A stretch of DNA of 64,000 bases from Paragonimus skrjabini miyazakii (taxonomy: Eukaryota; Platyhelminthes; Trematoda; Plagiorchiida; Troglotrematidae): NCBI GenBank assembly GCA_014338405.1, contig JTDE01000754.1, forward strand, positions 65,002-129,001, read 5' to 3'. The stretch's first letter is position 1, and every line of letters starts with the position of its first letter. A program made the translations under genes and the position numbers. The notes beneath the pieces are model-generated. The model did no database searches. It worked only from the letters and a program-made list of their open reading frames with translations, and was not told where the DNA came from. Shown here piece by piece: positions 1 through 12,869 of the stretch.

Positions 1-969
1 TGTCTTTTTATTAGTTCGACAAATCAAGATTAGGTGTACCCGAAAAGTTCGTTTGCACGTTTACTGTTCATAAAATCTACCCCACGGTATTGGGATTGGT
101 GTTGAGTCAGTTGAAGTAAGATGTGCGCATGAAACGAGGTAGCTCAGGCGTATACGTCTGCTAAACAATACCAAACGTCACGCGACCGTGATCCTCTTGA
201 TACTCAGATGGCAATGTACATAAAGTCGTATTTTTCACTGCGATCTGCAGCTTGGAGTCTGAACCCCATTTGGTAAGTTTATTTCAGATGGACCTTGAAC
301 TATCGAATCGTTTGTTAGAACTTTCACATACCCGTAATATATTGATTACCATTTGCGCAGATTTTGTGCAGTTTCTTGTTTACGTTAGCCGCCAAACACC
401 TTTACATCAAGTGTGAATATTTATCGAAACGACTGAAGTCACATTTACTTTAGCCGAATAGTGTTCAGTTTAGAAAAGTCTATTTTATCCCTACCGGGTT
501 AGAGTCGTTACGACTGGGACAGATTTCGTTAAGTATATTCCAAAAACGGTAATAATCCTGTAAAGCATAATCTAACTTAAATAAAGCTGTCGTATACATT
601 CACTAAATGTGAACATCAGTTTGGAAAATATAAGTTTCATTCTTCTTTGTGGAATGAAACTATGTATCTATTCTGTTACGATCATATCTTCACTTGCAGC
701 AACGACTATTGATGCTCTTGTGAAACTGTGCTAGAGTAGTGAATGCTTTATAGTCACCGGGCCAGCAAAAGTCTAATGTGGACTCAATATGGATAAAAGA
801 GTTATGATATGAAGATATATTTTCATCTGAACAGATCGGAATGTACTTTTCGTTTGAATCCTAATAAAAAATCGCTGTTCGGAAGATTTCTTAAGAAATT
901 ACTTAGAAAAATCATCCGCAATAGAAAGAAAGAGGACAAGCTCAAACGTCAACAGAATCCAGTACTTAC
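1..969 (-). other. Intron or beyond-exon sequence, no exon found
   Basis: This stretch follows the strong splice donor of the RhoGAP exon ending at 970 on the minus strand. It should be the start of the next intron. I looked on the minus strand for the next RhoGAP segment (the usual LYLRxLPEPL block) and did not find it, so it probably lies before position 1. An 86-codon plus-strand open frame at 809-1069 is rich in Lys/Arg and overlaps the real minus-strand exon, so I treat it as chance. Confidence 0.5.
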
Positions 970-1134
970 GGCAATCAGGCGAGTTTTTATCAGTCCAGCC
1001 AAAGTCAAAGGATGCTCTTGGCTTAGCACAGCAATGTCATCAGCAATTTGTTCTGGAGAGGATGGCTGACTAGATTGTAGTGTTTCCAATAGGCTGGCGA
1101 CTTTGGCTTTGGAAGCTGGTACACGATAGATACC
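970..1134 (-). CDS. RhoGAP-domain exon of an F-BAR RhoGAP gene (ARHGAP29/45/GMIP-like)
   Basis: This 55-codon exon encodes the first part of a RhoGAP domain, which speeds GTP hydrolysis by Rho-family GTPases. It opens with GIYRV; the Arg of this motif is the family's catalytic arginine finger and is intact. Further on, LSQEHPLTLAGLIK fits the position of the family block LSQxSPxxxSxVLK. The acceptor is a pyrimidine-rich tract ending CGACAG just above 1134, and the donor is GCC|GTAAGT at 970. The frame is open and both ends are in phase 0. It joins in frame to the exon ending at 6152: together they read CVSAIEKQPGGLETH-GIYRV, which fits the usual start of a RhoGAP domain. The rest of the domain is off the window. 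The family assignment comes from recalled sequence patterns and was not checked by a search. Confidence 0.82.
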
Positions 1135-1590
1135 CTGTCGAGTAAAGCAGTTACAATGTGTTCAAAGTATTTAAATGGCATGATCTGTGGGGTAGTATTG
1201 AACGTTTGCCAGCATTCTGTGAGTCTGTGAACTCATGCTGTAAGAAACACGAGTAAACTTTATACAACTGACCTAAATATTGAAGTATAACATTTACTTT
1301 TTTGTGGCTGGTCAAAATGTTCATACAAGGGACATGATTGCAGCGAGTGAGGTGAAGAAAAAATAAAAAACCGGCGCACGTTGATGTTATGAGTCAGTTT
1401 TTTTGGATTTTCACTATACAGTCTATCTTGTGTTTTATTTACTTGTTCATCTACTAACTGGGGATATCCACGTCAGAGAAAGACTAAACATCTCTCCAGT
1501 TGACAAACACGAGAAGTTAGTTAGAAGACGACATGAAGCACAGGACCATCGTCTGACAAAGGCAGCCACAACGAAACAAGAACTTGAGGC
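1135..1590 (-). other. Intron sequence, nothing recognised
   Basis: This is intronic between the exons at 970-1134 and 6152-6492, ahead of the LINE insertion. A 64-codon plus-strand open frame at 1403-1597 has no recognisable domain or splice context, so I do not call it. Confidence 0.5.
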
Positions 1591-2224
1591 GGTGTAAGGG
1601 CTTACGCATCTCGAAGACCTATCGGGTTAAACTGGGCGGTGTGGTCACCACACCGATAGAGTCACTCATACCAGACGGGTCAATAGGTAGATGTTTGACA
1701 AACCAGTCACCCGGTCCTCCAGGTTGGGGGTTAGAAGAAGGCTGGCATCTTTTCCCAAAAAATTTACCAGTTCTGCTCACTGCCACCCAACCGCCGCCTT
1801 GTGGTATAGGCTTTTGAGCCAGAGGCTTTGGTTAAGGGCCCCAATCGTCCTTCTGTCTAGGTCTGAGTGTACCGGCAGTATATCAGCCTACATACAACCA
1901 TAAATCATCACAACACAAGTAATTCCACATTGCATCTGTCGTTTCGCAGTATAGACCGCCGTCCTACCTGCTGCACACAGTAAGGTGGATAGGCGACGGC
2001 ATGCTACTGCGGACCTCTCCCCCACTGTTCTATAAAATTTTGTTCCCATAACCATCCCGACCTTCATTTCTGATAATTACTCTACAGGTCCCACAACAGA
2101 TGTAGCTAACCGTGGTAACACTGAGTCAGTAATTTCCGTCTCCTGCCAATCAGCTTTAGGCCTTCCTCGTCCATTGCTTAGACCTAGAATGTGAATTAAC
2201 ATCGGTGCCTTCTACGCTCGCACA

Positions 2225-3480
2225 CCAAAACAGGTGGGTTATCAAGTCGCTCTCACACAAACGCTACACTTCTTGCATGTCGATGTCTGCTGTATCTCGG
2301 AAACTAGAATCCAGGACAGTAAACAATGTTTAGGACTAACAGCACCCGAATTGTCTACCCGATACTGGTTATACACTTCGGGTGACTCCACAGCTGCTGT
2401 TACAGGTCAGGCTGTAGTAGGTACAGTCTTAGCGCGACGACCGCCGCCGCATTAGTTGATTGGATTCCTGTTAACAGTGGACTTTATGCCGTCCGCTTGG
2501 CAGGTTCTATTAAGGCCAGCTCTAGATGCAAGACTTTCAGAAATTTATTCGCTGTGTCTGCTTACGCTCCTACTGATTGTACTGACGTCGGTATCAAAGA
2601 CGCGTTTTACTCGGATCTGGCCTCTATCCTTCGGTCGACACGTGAATCTGATATAGTCGTTCTGGCCTGAGATACGAATGCTCAGGTCGACCGCCTTGGT
2701 TAGGCCGAATCTCGTTTAGGTGACAGGTTTGGGATAACGTCAAACCGGTCAGATAATGGTGGGCGATTGTTGCAGCTGTGGTCTGAGCATAAGCTATTTT
2801 TAGTCAGCACTAGTTTTAGGCATGGCGCCCGCCTGCTCCGAATCAGGACTGGTCTCAGAAAGACCACATAGCGGTTAGTTACAGGTGGCGTGGTTCCATC
2901 CAAGACTGTCGTTCCTATTGGAGCACGCACTTGGATTCAGATCATGCATTGGTATGTTGTCGTTTTGCTCTTACTTTCGCTGGACAACGACCCCACCGAC
3001 AGCAACGACTGGCTGTTGAGAAATTGGCTTTACCATCGGTGAAGCGTAAGTACCAAACCAGCTTAGAAAGCTGCCTTTGTGGTACTTACTCCGAAGACCC
3101 TAATAGCTACTGGACACAAATCTCACAAGCAATTCAGAGAGCAGGTACTATAGCATGCGGCATAGGGGTACATAAGTTTGACAAACATTGGATTTCAGAG
3201 GAATCTCTGGAGTTTTTAGAAGCCATACGGAAGATTCCTCCTGGTAGTTCACATAATAAGTCTAGAAGAGATATCCGTAGGAAGCTGAAACGTAGCCTAA
3301 AGGCTGATCGTGAGGTTTGATTAATAGAAAAAATTAAGGAGATGGAAGCCGCCTTTGCTTCGGGGAACACCGGCAAACTCATTAAGCTGATCCGTGCTAC
3401 TGGTCCCAGGCGACCGTCTGTCATTGAAGCTATCAGCAAAGCACACTCATCTGTAATAAGTCCAGAAGGTTAGAGCGTTG
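2225..3480 (+). pseudogene. LINE endonuclease and connector, frameshifted
   Basis: This is the endonuclease half of the LINE ORF. The AP-endonuclease signature reads VDVCCISETRIQD at about 2280-2320. It is followed by DWIPVNSGLYAVRLAGS in a shifted frame after the stop at 2453. A GDFNAQ-like box survives as DTNAQV at 2671-2688, directly after an in-frame TGA. The catalytic SDH box is intact in LDSDHALV at about 2931-2954. The connector then runs to a stop at 3318 and continues as IEKIKEMEAAFASGNTGKLI to about 3470. In intact elements this enzyme nicks target DNA to prime reverse transcription. Here at least four breaks prevent any product. Confidence 0.8.
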
Positions 3481-3526
3481 AGCGGAACACTTTGAGGGTC
3501 AATTTATCTGGCCTCCTGCTTTTATT

Positions 3527-4815
3527 GTGTTGCCGCCACAAACTTGTGATGTAACGCCCTGGTCGGTAGATTTAGAACCACCCACTGAGACTGGGGTTTG
3601 CAGTTGCATCTCGGCTCTCAATCGTAATAAGGCTGCCGGTCCAGATGATCTCGTGCCGGCACCTTTTAAAGAAGGTGCAGAGGTGTTAGTCGAGACCTTA
3701 ACTCAGCTGTTTCAACTTGTGTGGTCGACTGAGACCATCCCTCCGTGCTGGGGTCACGCGATAATAGTTCCTATATTCAAAAAGGGTATCAGGAGCTCTT
3801 GTGAAAACCATAGGGGAATTAGTTCGACCCCAGTCATTTCTAGGGTTCTGGTATCCATTATACTTTGTCGACCCAATGCAGTTCGGGAGTTAAACATTAG
3901 AGATTAACAGGCAAATTTTCGTCCTGGTCGGGGATGTATAGAGTACATTTTTACCGTTCGTTAAATTCTGGAGCAGCGTCATGTATACCGCCGGCCAACA
4001 ATTGCCGTATTTCTCGACTAGAAAATGCGCTCGATTCGGTGGATCGTTATACACTCTTAGAGTCGCATAAACACAAGGGGGTACCGACCAAGTATGTGAA
4101 CATACTGTCGGCGTTTCACTCCCATACTTCGGCCCAGATTAGGGTTTACGGTGAGCTGTCTGACAGTTTCAGCACCAGGAGCCGCGTTCGTCAAGGCTTT
4201 CCTCTTTCACCATTTTTGTTCAATTTCGTCATGGACGAAATAATGGAGAACTGTCTGCGGTACTCAAATGATGCCGGTGTGGACCTCCTACCCGGTGGAA
4301 GGCTGACTGATCTTGATTATGCTGACGATAAGGTGTTGCTGTTTGACAACTTTCAAGCGGCACAAGCAACACCAAACGCTATTTCGCGTTCTGCTAAGTA
4401 TTTCGGAATGCGGTTTGCGGTCTCACAATGCAAAGTGTTTCTGCACAATTGTTGTGATTACGTAGGGTTAACGTTAGATACGGAAGCCATGGAGGTTTTT
4501 GACCGCTTTGTATAGGTCGGAAGCTGCATCAGCGGCGGTGGCGGCGGTGGTGAAGGGAATGAAATAGAAATGCGAATCTCCCAGTTTAAGGCGGTGTCCG
4601 CTAATCTGAGGCGCCTATGGCGACAAAGAGATATTTCTTTGAAGCTTAAAGTTCGCGTATATCAAGCAACAGTGAGGGCTGTATCACTTTACGGCGGCGA
4701 AACCTGGCCGCTCATGGTAGGAGGCGTGAAGCGTCTTGAGGTATTTGATCACTGATGTCTGCTTTCGATTGCAGCAACGAAGAAATTAGGAAACGGGCGT
4801 TTGGCATTGATTGTC
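3527..4815 (+). pseudogene. LINE reverse transcriptase, broken
   Basis: This is the RT half of the same ORF. In order it shows the finger block NRNKAAGPDD at 3620-3649, VPIFKKG near 3770-3789, the NFRPGRGC block after a stop at 3905, and motif A as ENALDSVDR near 4021-4047. Next come RQGFPLSPFLFN near 4192-4224 (usually RQGCPLSP; the Cys is Phe here) and the catalytic YADD box at 4318-4329. After these lie the conserved thumb stretch with a GSCISGGGGGG run and the block SLYGGETWPL near 4686-4715. Stops occur near 3905 and 4513, with frame changes between. The RT core residues are still readable, so decay is moderate. Function in an intact element would be target-primed reverse transcription. 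Confidence 0.85.
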
Positions 4816-4830
4816 AGTTCAGCCACATGT

Positions 4831-6151
4831 ACACAGGTGACACTGATTCATGTTATCCGTTCAGTTTAGCTGTAAAATGTGGGTCCTGGAATTAATTTCA
4901 CTCAATTTGGTGCATACGCTTCGCCGGTAGACAACAAAAAATATAACACGAAGACAAATTGTTGACTGTTGAATCACTGTTAACATTACACTATTACAAA
5001 AAAGAAAAGTACGTCCAAATTTTGAATGAACTGTATGCACATCGATGGAGTAATGTCATTCTCTGTCCACTGTTAATATACCGTTATGCCTTGTTCATTC
5101 CATTTTTAACCATTGGATGGTGAATCTAAGTCAGTTCGTTTCTGTTTCCTTTAGTATGGCTACTGTGTTCTTAAACAGCATTCTACTTAACTCTGTTTCA
5201 TAGTGGCATCTGATGATTACTATTGAAATCGTTCCATGTTTGGTTACTCAAGTAGAGATGAATCATCCATACTAGCCACGAATTCGGGTGCCATGCACGG
5301 TGAAGTTTTTGTTTATTTTCTGCTGTACTCTGATGTAGTCGTTTCCACTAACTTTCGCAACTGATGCTTTCTTCGGCGTTCGACATTTAGATATATATGT
5401 CCTTCTTGATCTGCTGAACGGTTTTACGAAACGGGCCAACTGGCAGTACGCATGTCACTCCTCACCGAATATTTCTAATGCTTGTTTGCTTCAGTATGGT
5501 CGTTTTTAGGAAAGCAACCTACCATAAGCTTTTTTATACTCGATATTCGAAATAGGTTACAAACAAGTTTATTCCAAGGTTCCAGCCTGTCGTGTATTGA
5601 GATGTCACTTTGTCCTATGTTAACGATGTTTTACCAGAGTGGGAAGACAAGTTCTATCTGCTATGTCTAAAGTCGTTTTTAACCTCAACCAGCTTCATCC
5701 ACCGTCTGTTTCCCCGGTGTGTCGTATTGTTCATCAATGAGTTTTTCCTGACTGCTGATCATACTTGAATAGTGATTTCATGATTCATCATGAATTTGTT
5801 TGTCGGGAGCGACATTCGTCGTTACATTTATAATGAACTGGTAGTGTTCTAGTAGTTCATTGCATGTTAGTTACTTATTTGCAAATTGTTTTCCCATTCC
5901 GTTCATCGTCTTCAGCAAAGCACTTCTAAATGTAGATACCAGCATTAGAAATTCCGTCGAATGCGTGTACCAGTGTGGACGGTTCATCTGTTCCTTCTTA
6001 CTTATCACGCCTTCTTAGTAGTTGCAACACTTGAAAAATGTAGCCTCATTGATGACGAAGATTAACTTTTTGAAAACTTCACAATGGTCTGTTCTTTTTA
6101 ACTTTTAATATTCTCGTTTTACACTAACATTTTATTAATTTATAAACTCAC
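4831..6151 (-). other. Intron sequence, no C1 domain exon found
   Basis: This is intronic between the 6152-6492 and 970-1134 exons. I searched the minus strand for a cysteine-rich C1 exon, which most relatives of this gene carry just before the RhoGAP domain. I found none, and the flanking exons already join in phase. A minus-strand reading near 5280-5460 has a short open stretch (VLPVGPFRKTVQQIKKDI) that looks like old repeat DNA, but I cannot identify it. Confidence 0.45.
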
Positions 6152-6492
6152 ATGAGTCTCCAAACCACCTGGCTGTTTCTCGATCGCGGATACACAACGG
6201 GCTACTGGGTAACATGCTGAAATGTACTCCCTTTCCAAATTAGCCAGCTGAGTTGATAGATTATCCAGTGCATCCGAGGTCGCCGATACAGGAATTCCGA
6301 TCGAGGCCACTGGTGCTGTCGTTGTCGCTTGACCACGTTTGCGAATGGACTTTTTCGAATCCGGTCGAAACAAACTGGAGCCGAATTCAACCAGTGAAGA
6401 CAGCACGGTACTGCCTGTGGATTTGCTAGACAAGTTAGTGTTGTTCTCAACTTGAGGTTCACCATCAGATTCTGAATCTGAGTGGATACCTG
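6152..6492 (-). CDS. Linker and RhoGAP-start exon of the F-BAR RhoGAP gene
   Basis: This exon has 113 codons plus two leading bases. It begins with an acidic, Ser-rich linker (GIHSDSESDGEPQ), then a Ser/Thr-rich region and a basic KKSIRKRG patch at about residues 46-53. It ends with a helical stretch (LANLEREYISACYP) running into VARCVSAIEKQPGG, the beginning of a RhoGAP domain. The acceptor has a T-rich tract followed by TTTCAGCAG, so the start could be 6492 or three bases lower; the donor is CAT|GTGAGT at 6152. It joins the exon at 970-1134 in phase 0. Its entry phase (one carried base) does not fit the end of the 17260-17402 exon, so an exon between them is missing from my model. No zinc-binding C1 domain is present here, although relatives have one in this position. 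Confidence 0.78.
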
Positions 6493-9400
6493 CTGAAAGA
6501 ACAGGGGAGTAAAAAAAAATATTCAAGTACGTTTTCGGACCAAAACAAGCAACACACCTTCAAAGTCGCACTAGAACTGATCGTTCATTAAAGGCATCAG
6601 TTTCAGGAAGCCAGATTGAAACGATCAAAACAAGTAAACAATGGCTACTCATATTCAATGGTGTTATCCATCACAGTCTCTATATACCCCATGGGATACC
6701 TTACTGACGATGGAGTCTCAGTGCAAAATTAGCGGGGTAAGCGATAAAGCGAACGTCACAGTGGAGGGCATGACTTGCATTTTAGGTGTTCTTTTCAGAC
6801 TAATTACAACGTACTGTATAGGAATCTACCTACCAGTGTGGGTGAATGGATAATTCAACAGAGAAATTATAGACTGTGTGGTTCTTATCGGTTTGATACC
6901 ATGGAGTATACAATGTTTGTATACAGTTCTTTTGAACGTAGAGGTCAGGGTTGTATAACCAAATGCCAACAGCCTCGTTAGGTACAAACATTCGAAAACT
7001 CACTAATTGTGATCAATTTGTAAACGTCTGAAAACTTAACTGATTGCCAATTTTTTAGATGACTGTGGAAGCTCTCTATAGACAAATAAGTTGAAAAACA
7101 ACTGTAACAAAATGGTATTGATTGCTGTTGCCTTATTTTACTACGTTCGTTGGATTCTTATAAATAGATTAAGAAGGATGAAGCTGTAGTTGTTGACAAC
7201 GTTTAAAATTCGAAGTTTCCTGGACGACCTAACTATAACTTCGTCTGAATAAAATGGCCCAAAATAAGAAACAACTTTATCAACAAAAACAAACAACAAC
7301 TGGACATTTACCCCTGAATAAACACGTGCTTTCGACAACGAAATTTATAAACAATCAACAAAAGTATGTTTAGGGTCCCTAGGATTATAAGTTTGATGTG
7401 TTTGTTAGATTAATCTGGTGACTATCTTTCACTAGACTTTTAGTCAATAGAGAAGTCGATGTGTGCCCACTGACGTAATCATACTGATCCTACTATGCAT
7501 TGAGATATGTTGCAGCCAGTAAATTCGACCACTTGAAATGTCATTCCAGTGTGCAGGACAAACCCTGGATAAGTGTCTTCGTTCCACAAAATCTTGGGTT
7601 CCGTAACATCATATAAATGTCAAGCCATCTTCCCATGTTCATATTACCTTTGTGTTTGCAGGGTTAGATCAGAAACGTCAGCTTGGCTGTCAATGCCTGA
7701 AAAACTTTAGCGGCATGTAAACATGACTGCTAATTTTTTGGCCGATTTGAATTTTAATAGTTAGGATCAATAAGTCGGTGAATATGTCTGGATGACATGA
7801 CCAACGATCCTAGACAACAGCCATAATAGCTGTTTATAAACTCACTGAGTGTTACACTGTTCTCAGTTTTACATCCATCGATTCAAGTACCGTTACCAAT
7901 TCCATTTAACGTTATAATGATGTTAGCAAATTAATGATCAGACAGCTGTCAAATAACTACAGTGTGATAAGAAACGTTCACTAGAAAGTAAAATGTTTCT
8001 TTGTGACAATTTTTAATCGTCGTACAATAGACCAAAATATATAAAATACTCTTTCAGACCTCGAACGGAAATGCTGTACACAGACGAGGATTTCCAGCGT
8101 AAATATACTGCTATCAGAAAAATAGATAGCACACATTTAGTCACCTTGACGCGACCTAGAAAACGCCCTGTACAGTCTAATTCCATGATTTCACTGAAGT
8201 TAGATATGTAGTAGTTGAAGTGGGCAGTCGGAACAATCTCGTTTACAACACACGGTGATGGCGATAGTTCATTAAAAACTCGCGTTGTTGGTCTAAACTT
8301 CTCGCAGCTTCACCATGAGGTATGTACCCTTCTCTTTCGGACAGAAACACTTATGGGTGTGTGTAAGGTAGAACGTAACCTAAGAATACCACCTGTGACT
8401 GTATGATTCGCACCAAGCGTTGTCATCGAATGGTTAACCCGTTGGAAAATCCAGAGGCACCGCAGTTAACTACAAAGCATCTACTAACTGTACCCCATTC
8501 ACTCTCACACACAGCCTGCCACAAAAGTTGTTGTACGATTAGTAAATGTCAGCTTGTAACAAAATGTCCAGAAGGCTACAGTTTTCTTTCTAGGGAAAAC
8601 CCGTGTGCAGCCGTTTTTTTCAGTACCTGATCACTGTTTTGGAAAACAATAGCCAAGTACATCATAACCCGGGGATAATAATAAACTGAATTACAAACAC
8701 TGTCTGTCACTCCATATTCAACAAAAAGTATCCTGTCAAACAGAACACGCTACCCACATAAGGGATCCGATTCACTGGCTTCTTTCGAACAGACTGCAGC
8801 ACTGCGACCCAGAAATCGACCGGGCAATGCGTCTAATCTATACGTAAAAAAGGGATAAACATAAAAGGATTTATTGAATGAAAAAAGCAAGAGCGGAAAG
8901 TAAGAACGGATATAAAGTGCATTGCATGGTTTGCTGAAAAGCCAAAAAGTGTTTCATGTGGGGAATATGTTTACATTACCACACGGAAAGCAAATTACTT
9001 AACTGGGCTCTGTAAATCTGTATGCTGAAGTGTGGATTTGTGCCTATGTTGTCTATCGACCGCTTGTGAGTGTAAGCGTACATGCACCTACTTTAGTCGG
9101 AGTTAAAAATAGGCATGCTTCTTTTGGTGCACCCAACACACACAACTGGACGACATTCTGGGAAAGCCCCGTCGCCAGTACGTGTGCGTAAATACACACT
9201 CACATGATGCCGTAACAGCATCAACTGGCCACAGCGAACAGAAACGCAGTGGTCGGTTTTCATTTTTGTGACAAGCATTGTGCGAGGATCATTCTCATCC
9301 AGTCCAAACGCCGTAGTGACGGTGTGAGTGATCGGCAGGTGCGAAGGCCATAAGCAAATGAAGGGGTATGAAACTTTGCCCACAAAATATATTGCCTAGT

Positions 9401-12400
9401 TTTAGGTAACACAAAACGGTGTATTGAACATGTGTACTGAGTCAGCGAATTTTGGCTGTGTATCCATGAATTCTCAATCTTGGAGTAGAAAACACTGTCT
9501 TTCAGTTGATATGTTTTGATTAGGAACACGGTGATTATTGTTATTACCGGGAAGTGTGCGTGCTTTGGATAAGACACGAAATTGCTGGGACATAGCAGAT
9601 GTCTATACACCATATGATCGTTAATTTTAATCTTTGACAATTGAAACCAAGTGGCGTGTACTAGATGACCTTCACGATTGTTTCGCTTCATCTGTTTGGG
9701 TGCATGGTAGTATCGTACAGTATAGTCTGATGCTCATAGTAGTAAAAATGTAAGAATGATTTATTGAACCCTTATTCTACCATTTATTGGGGGTATTTTT
9801 TTGAAACGGGTGGGGTAGGGCGACAAATAACGAAATAAATAAAAAATCAATGAACGTTTGAGACATAAGAGTACCTGTCAATGAATGTATGCTTTTAGTT
9901 TGAGGTGCAATACTTACTGCCCGGTATGTACTCAGATAGAATTGAATGCTGGGTTTTACTTACTGTGATATTTGAAATCGGATGTATGTCATATTTGAAT
10001 TCAGAGTCATATTCTCAATCTACTTGGATAGTCCGTTTATCATCTTGGAGATTTTGCATTCAACAATGGTATGAATTAAACCCCCAGTGAATTTACTTGC
10101 ATCTGTGAAAGCTGGCCAAAATTAACGCGAAATTCATCCTCGATGCAAGCTGTTTCAAGGCGAACAATCTTTGGAGTAAATAAAATTGCTTGCAACTGCG
10201 ACTGTGGACTCAATTGATGTAGTTGGATTAACATGCACCAACAGCACTAATAGGACATTTTTACCAAATGACTGCTGTGAATTGTGTTGCAATAATCAAA
10301 CGGATGGGGGAAAAATAATTCTTTTAAAAAACTCCTGAAAACTAGATTACAAGATCTTCTAAGTGCATCATATGAAGTCTCATTGAATGTCGATTCATCG
10401 GATAGTACTGCTGAAGGAAACATATAGGAACTTCAAGTTGAAGGTCATGCACTTTTAACACAAGACCAACTATAAACAGCGTCAAAAAAAGATTTGTTCG
10501 TTCACGGGCCTAAATTAAACGTTTGCATTATTCACAAAATGCGTTCATGAGATAAAAGTTCTTACGACGAACTGCTTCCAGGTGAATGATTAACGACAGA
10601 ATTGTTCCAGGAATGAATTTTCCAACATTGAATTGTGTTTTGCAAAATCGCCTTACATTTCTTGATTGGTTATTTGATTATTCAGTGTAACAGAGTGCAA
10701 TATAGTGCAAATACTGTGAAACATCAATTCAACCAAATGAGTCACAAAACACGATTAACGCTCAGGTTGTTTCATGAAAGTTCATGACGAAAGTGACAGG
10801 ATTTCTCTCCATTATGCCACCAATTATCAAAACGTATAGGATAACACTTATGTTGTTAACGTGAGTTTGAACAAATGGTAGCCAAACAGAAATGGCACCA
10901 TGTGTATTCCAGGTGGGCAAACAAGGGAAGGATCATCCTGTTTGCGATTATCAAGTTCATACTAATCAGGCACAATGTGTCCACTTGAAAAGCCTGCTCG
11001 TGCTTGATCGAACAAGCCTTTACTAACGTAAATAAAACGGTTAGAAGACGAACATGAATATATGCTAGAATTTCTTAATGGTTCGTCAGTATCACCGAAA
11101 CGGACAACTCTCACTTTTGCTTAAAATTATCTTTTCATCAAATCGGAGTCAACGTGCCATCAAATTGTAGATCCTTAATCAGACATGTAGGTTACCTATG
11201 CGTAAAATCCAAGGAACTCAGAGTACTGGAGCTAAGTCACACTTTTTACATCAATTCTTCTGTATATGAGCAGAAAGTTACATAGGCTTAATCGACAGAT
11301 GATTAAACTCACGAATGAAAGAACATGTACCTAGGTGGGTTCAAAACAGGTCTAGCAACCGAACACACTAATTGTGGAGAATTGCCAACCCCTTCCTTGC
11401 TCAGACGGCATTTCTTGTCAGTTAGCTTCAACGTGAGCTAGACCTGTACACTTAACATCACAATGCGCCTCCACAAGTCACAGTTCCTAGAATTTCCCGA
11501 GGTCATCACGATGGACGGGTGTTGTGGTTACAGAGATAATTATTTCTGAATTCAAGGCTACCGTGGATATAGGTAGCAGCGAGTGCCATGTAGGGCATAC
11601 AAGCGGACTTTTTATTGCTTGCTGTCGTCGATGTGTTGTCGACGTTAAATCGAACGTCTTCCGTGTTGTTATCTATTCCGAACAGACGAGCTAACGGAGA
11701 GTGCTAGCATCTACAATTATTCGATTCCTAACCGTTTCATTCAGAAAAGATGTAACGGCTTCAATAAAGTAAAGTGGACATGAAAGTAAGAAGCACAACT
11801 CAGGTGGGACACTCTTTCTGAAACACTTAAAACTTCAGACGTCTGGAATATTGACAACTTTTCGAAGACCACATTCATTGATGCACGTAGCCAGTTCAGA
11901 CTATCACTGAGAACAGTAAAATGTGTATACTACTAGTACCAGTAATCTGTGGCGAACTGTGTCCATCTGCACCGAGGGTCCGATATATTTTTACAAAAAT
12001 AAACAAGAAATGTCGATGAGTGGATCGCAAATTTTACCTATTTACGGCTAAGTCAGCAAAACCGAAATTTAGCTTATTTTGTGAAGCGCCGCTCGAGCTA
12101 TAGAGCCATGAACGAAACGAGTTATTAGGCTGGAAGTTTGTGTACACACGAACGTGAGTGTCATATCGATGTTGTCACAAACGACCGATTTGGTTGATTT
12201 AACCCTGTTGATTTGATTATGTGTCTGCAGGAATTCCAGCGACTCGCACTAAATTATTTTACAGAATGATTACTATCTGATGTTCGTGCGATTAGATGGT
12301 GTGACCATAGGTAAACTACTTTGAGCAGGCAAGTCGACCACTTGTCAAGACTAACTACGTGTCACTAAATCACGCAAAACTTGCACACTCAGTATTTATG

Positions 12401-12860
12401 ACAGGTTGAGTGTTGAGGAGTAATAACATAAACTTCTAAGAAGCAAAGAAACAGGAGTCCGACGCTTTATGACAGCTAGCTCATCATAATTTCTTGTTTA
12501 GTCAATAAGGACTGGACGGTGCTCAGGCCGGCTGAGTCAGTCAGATCAAGCTGGCTAACTGATAGAGATCTGACTAGTTACAATCAACTGATCGTCAAGT
12601 TCAGTCATTTTTCAAGAAGACTGACCATTTATTCTGGAGAATGACTATCATCTTCAGCTTATTAACACCCATCCGCCGCGCAACAATACACACTAATCAG
12701 CCAAAGACCTCCGTCGGTAATCTTAATCATTCTGTTATCTAGGTTAGGGCATCAAGCCAGTATCTAGATCTGCACAGAGCCAAGGATGGACGCAACCGTA
12801 CTAATGTCATATATTATCAACCATCTCGTTGTGAGAACCGGATGGCCTACCTGGTTCACC
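6493..12860 (-). other. Long intron, no supported gene
   Basis: AT-rich sequence between host exons. Short open frames on both strands (for example 6641-6981, 8215-8630 and 9093-9691) lack splice context, domains or repeat similarity that I can recognise. At least one host exon is expected somewhere between 6.5 and 17.26 kb, because the flanking exons are out of phase. A possible one on the minus strand near 10671-10729 has an acceptor-like TTTCACAG, a donor-like GTAAGG and the correct entry phase. Its exit phase does not fit the next exon, so I do not call it. Confidence 0.4.
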
Positions 12861-12869
12861 CAGTAGGTT

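Larger units (their letters stand above)
1600..4830 (+). mobile_element. Broken RTE-like non-LTR retrotransposon (LINE)
   Basis: A long but decayed LINE lies in an intron, antisense to the host gene. About 600 bases of GC-richer leader (from roughly 1600) precede a single decayed ORF with an apurinic-type endonuclease and then a reverse transcriptase. The layout and wording of the protein match RTE/SR2-type elements of flukes. The copy keeps most of its length but has many stops and frameshifts. Near 4760-4800 the protein jumps from FDHxCLLSIA to NEEIRKRAFG, which means a small internal deletion. Recognisable sequence ends near 4820, so the last part of the element is missing. It is certainly inactive. 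The 5' boundary is approximate, and I saw no target-site duplication. Confidence 0.85.

Noticed and set aside
8403..8630. Cys-rich plus-strand frame resembling an EGF-like or peptide-toxin pattern
   Set aside because: Cysteine spacing fits no family I know, and there is no signal peptide or good splice site.
9905..9961. Minus-strand segment between ATATCACAG and GTAAGTATTG as the missing linker exon
   Set aside because: Entry phase does not fit the exon ending at 17260, and the short peptide has no family match.
10671..10729. Minus-strand segment between TTTCACAG and GTAAGG as the missing exon
   Set aside because: Entry phase fits the 17260 exon, but exit phase does not fit 6492 and the peptide is not recognisable.
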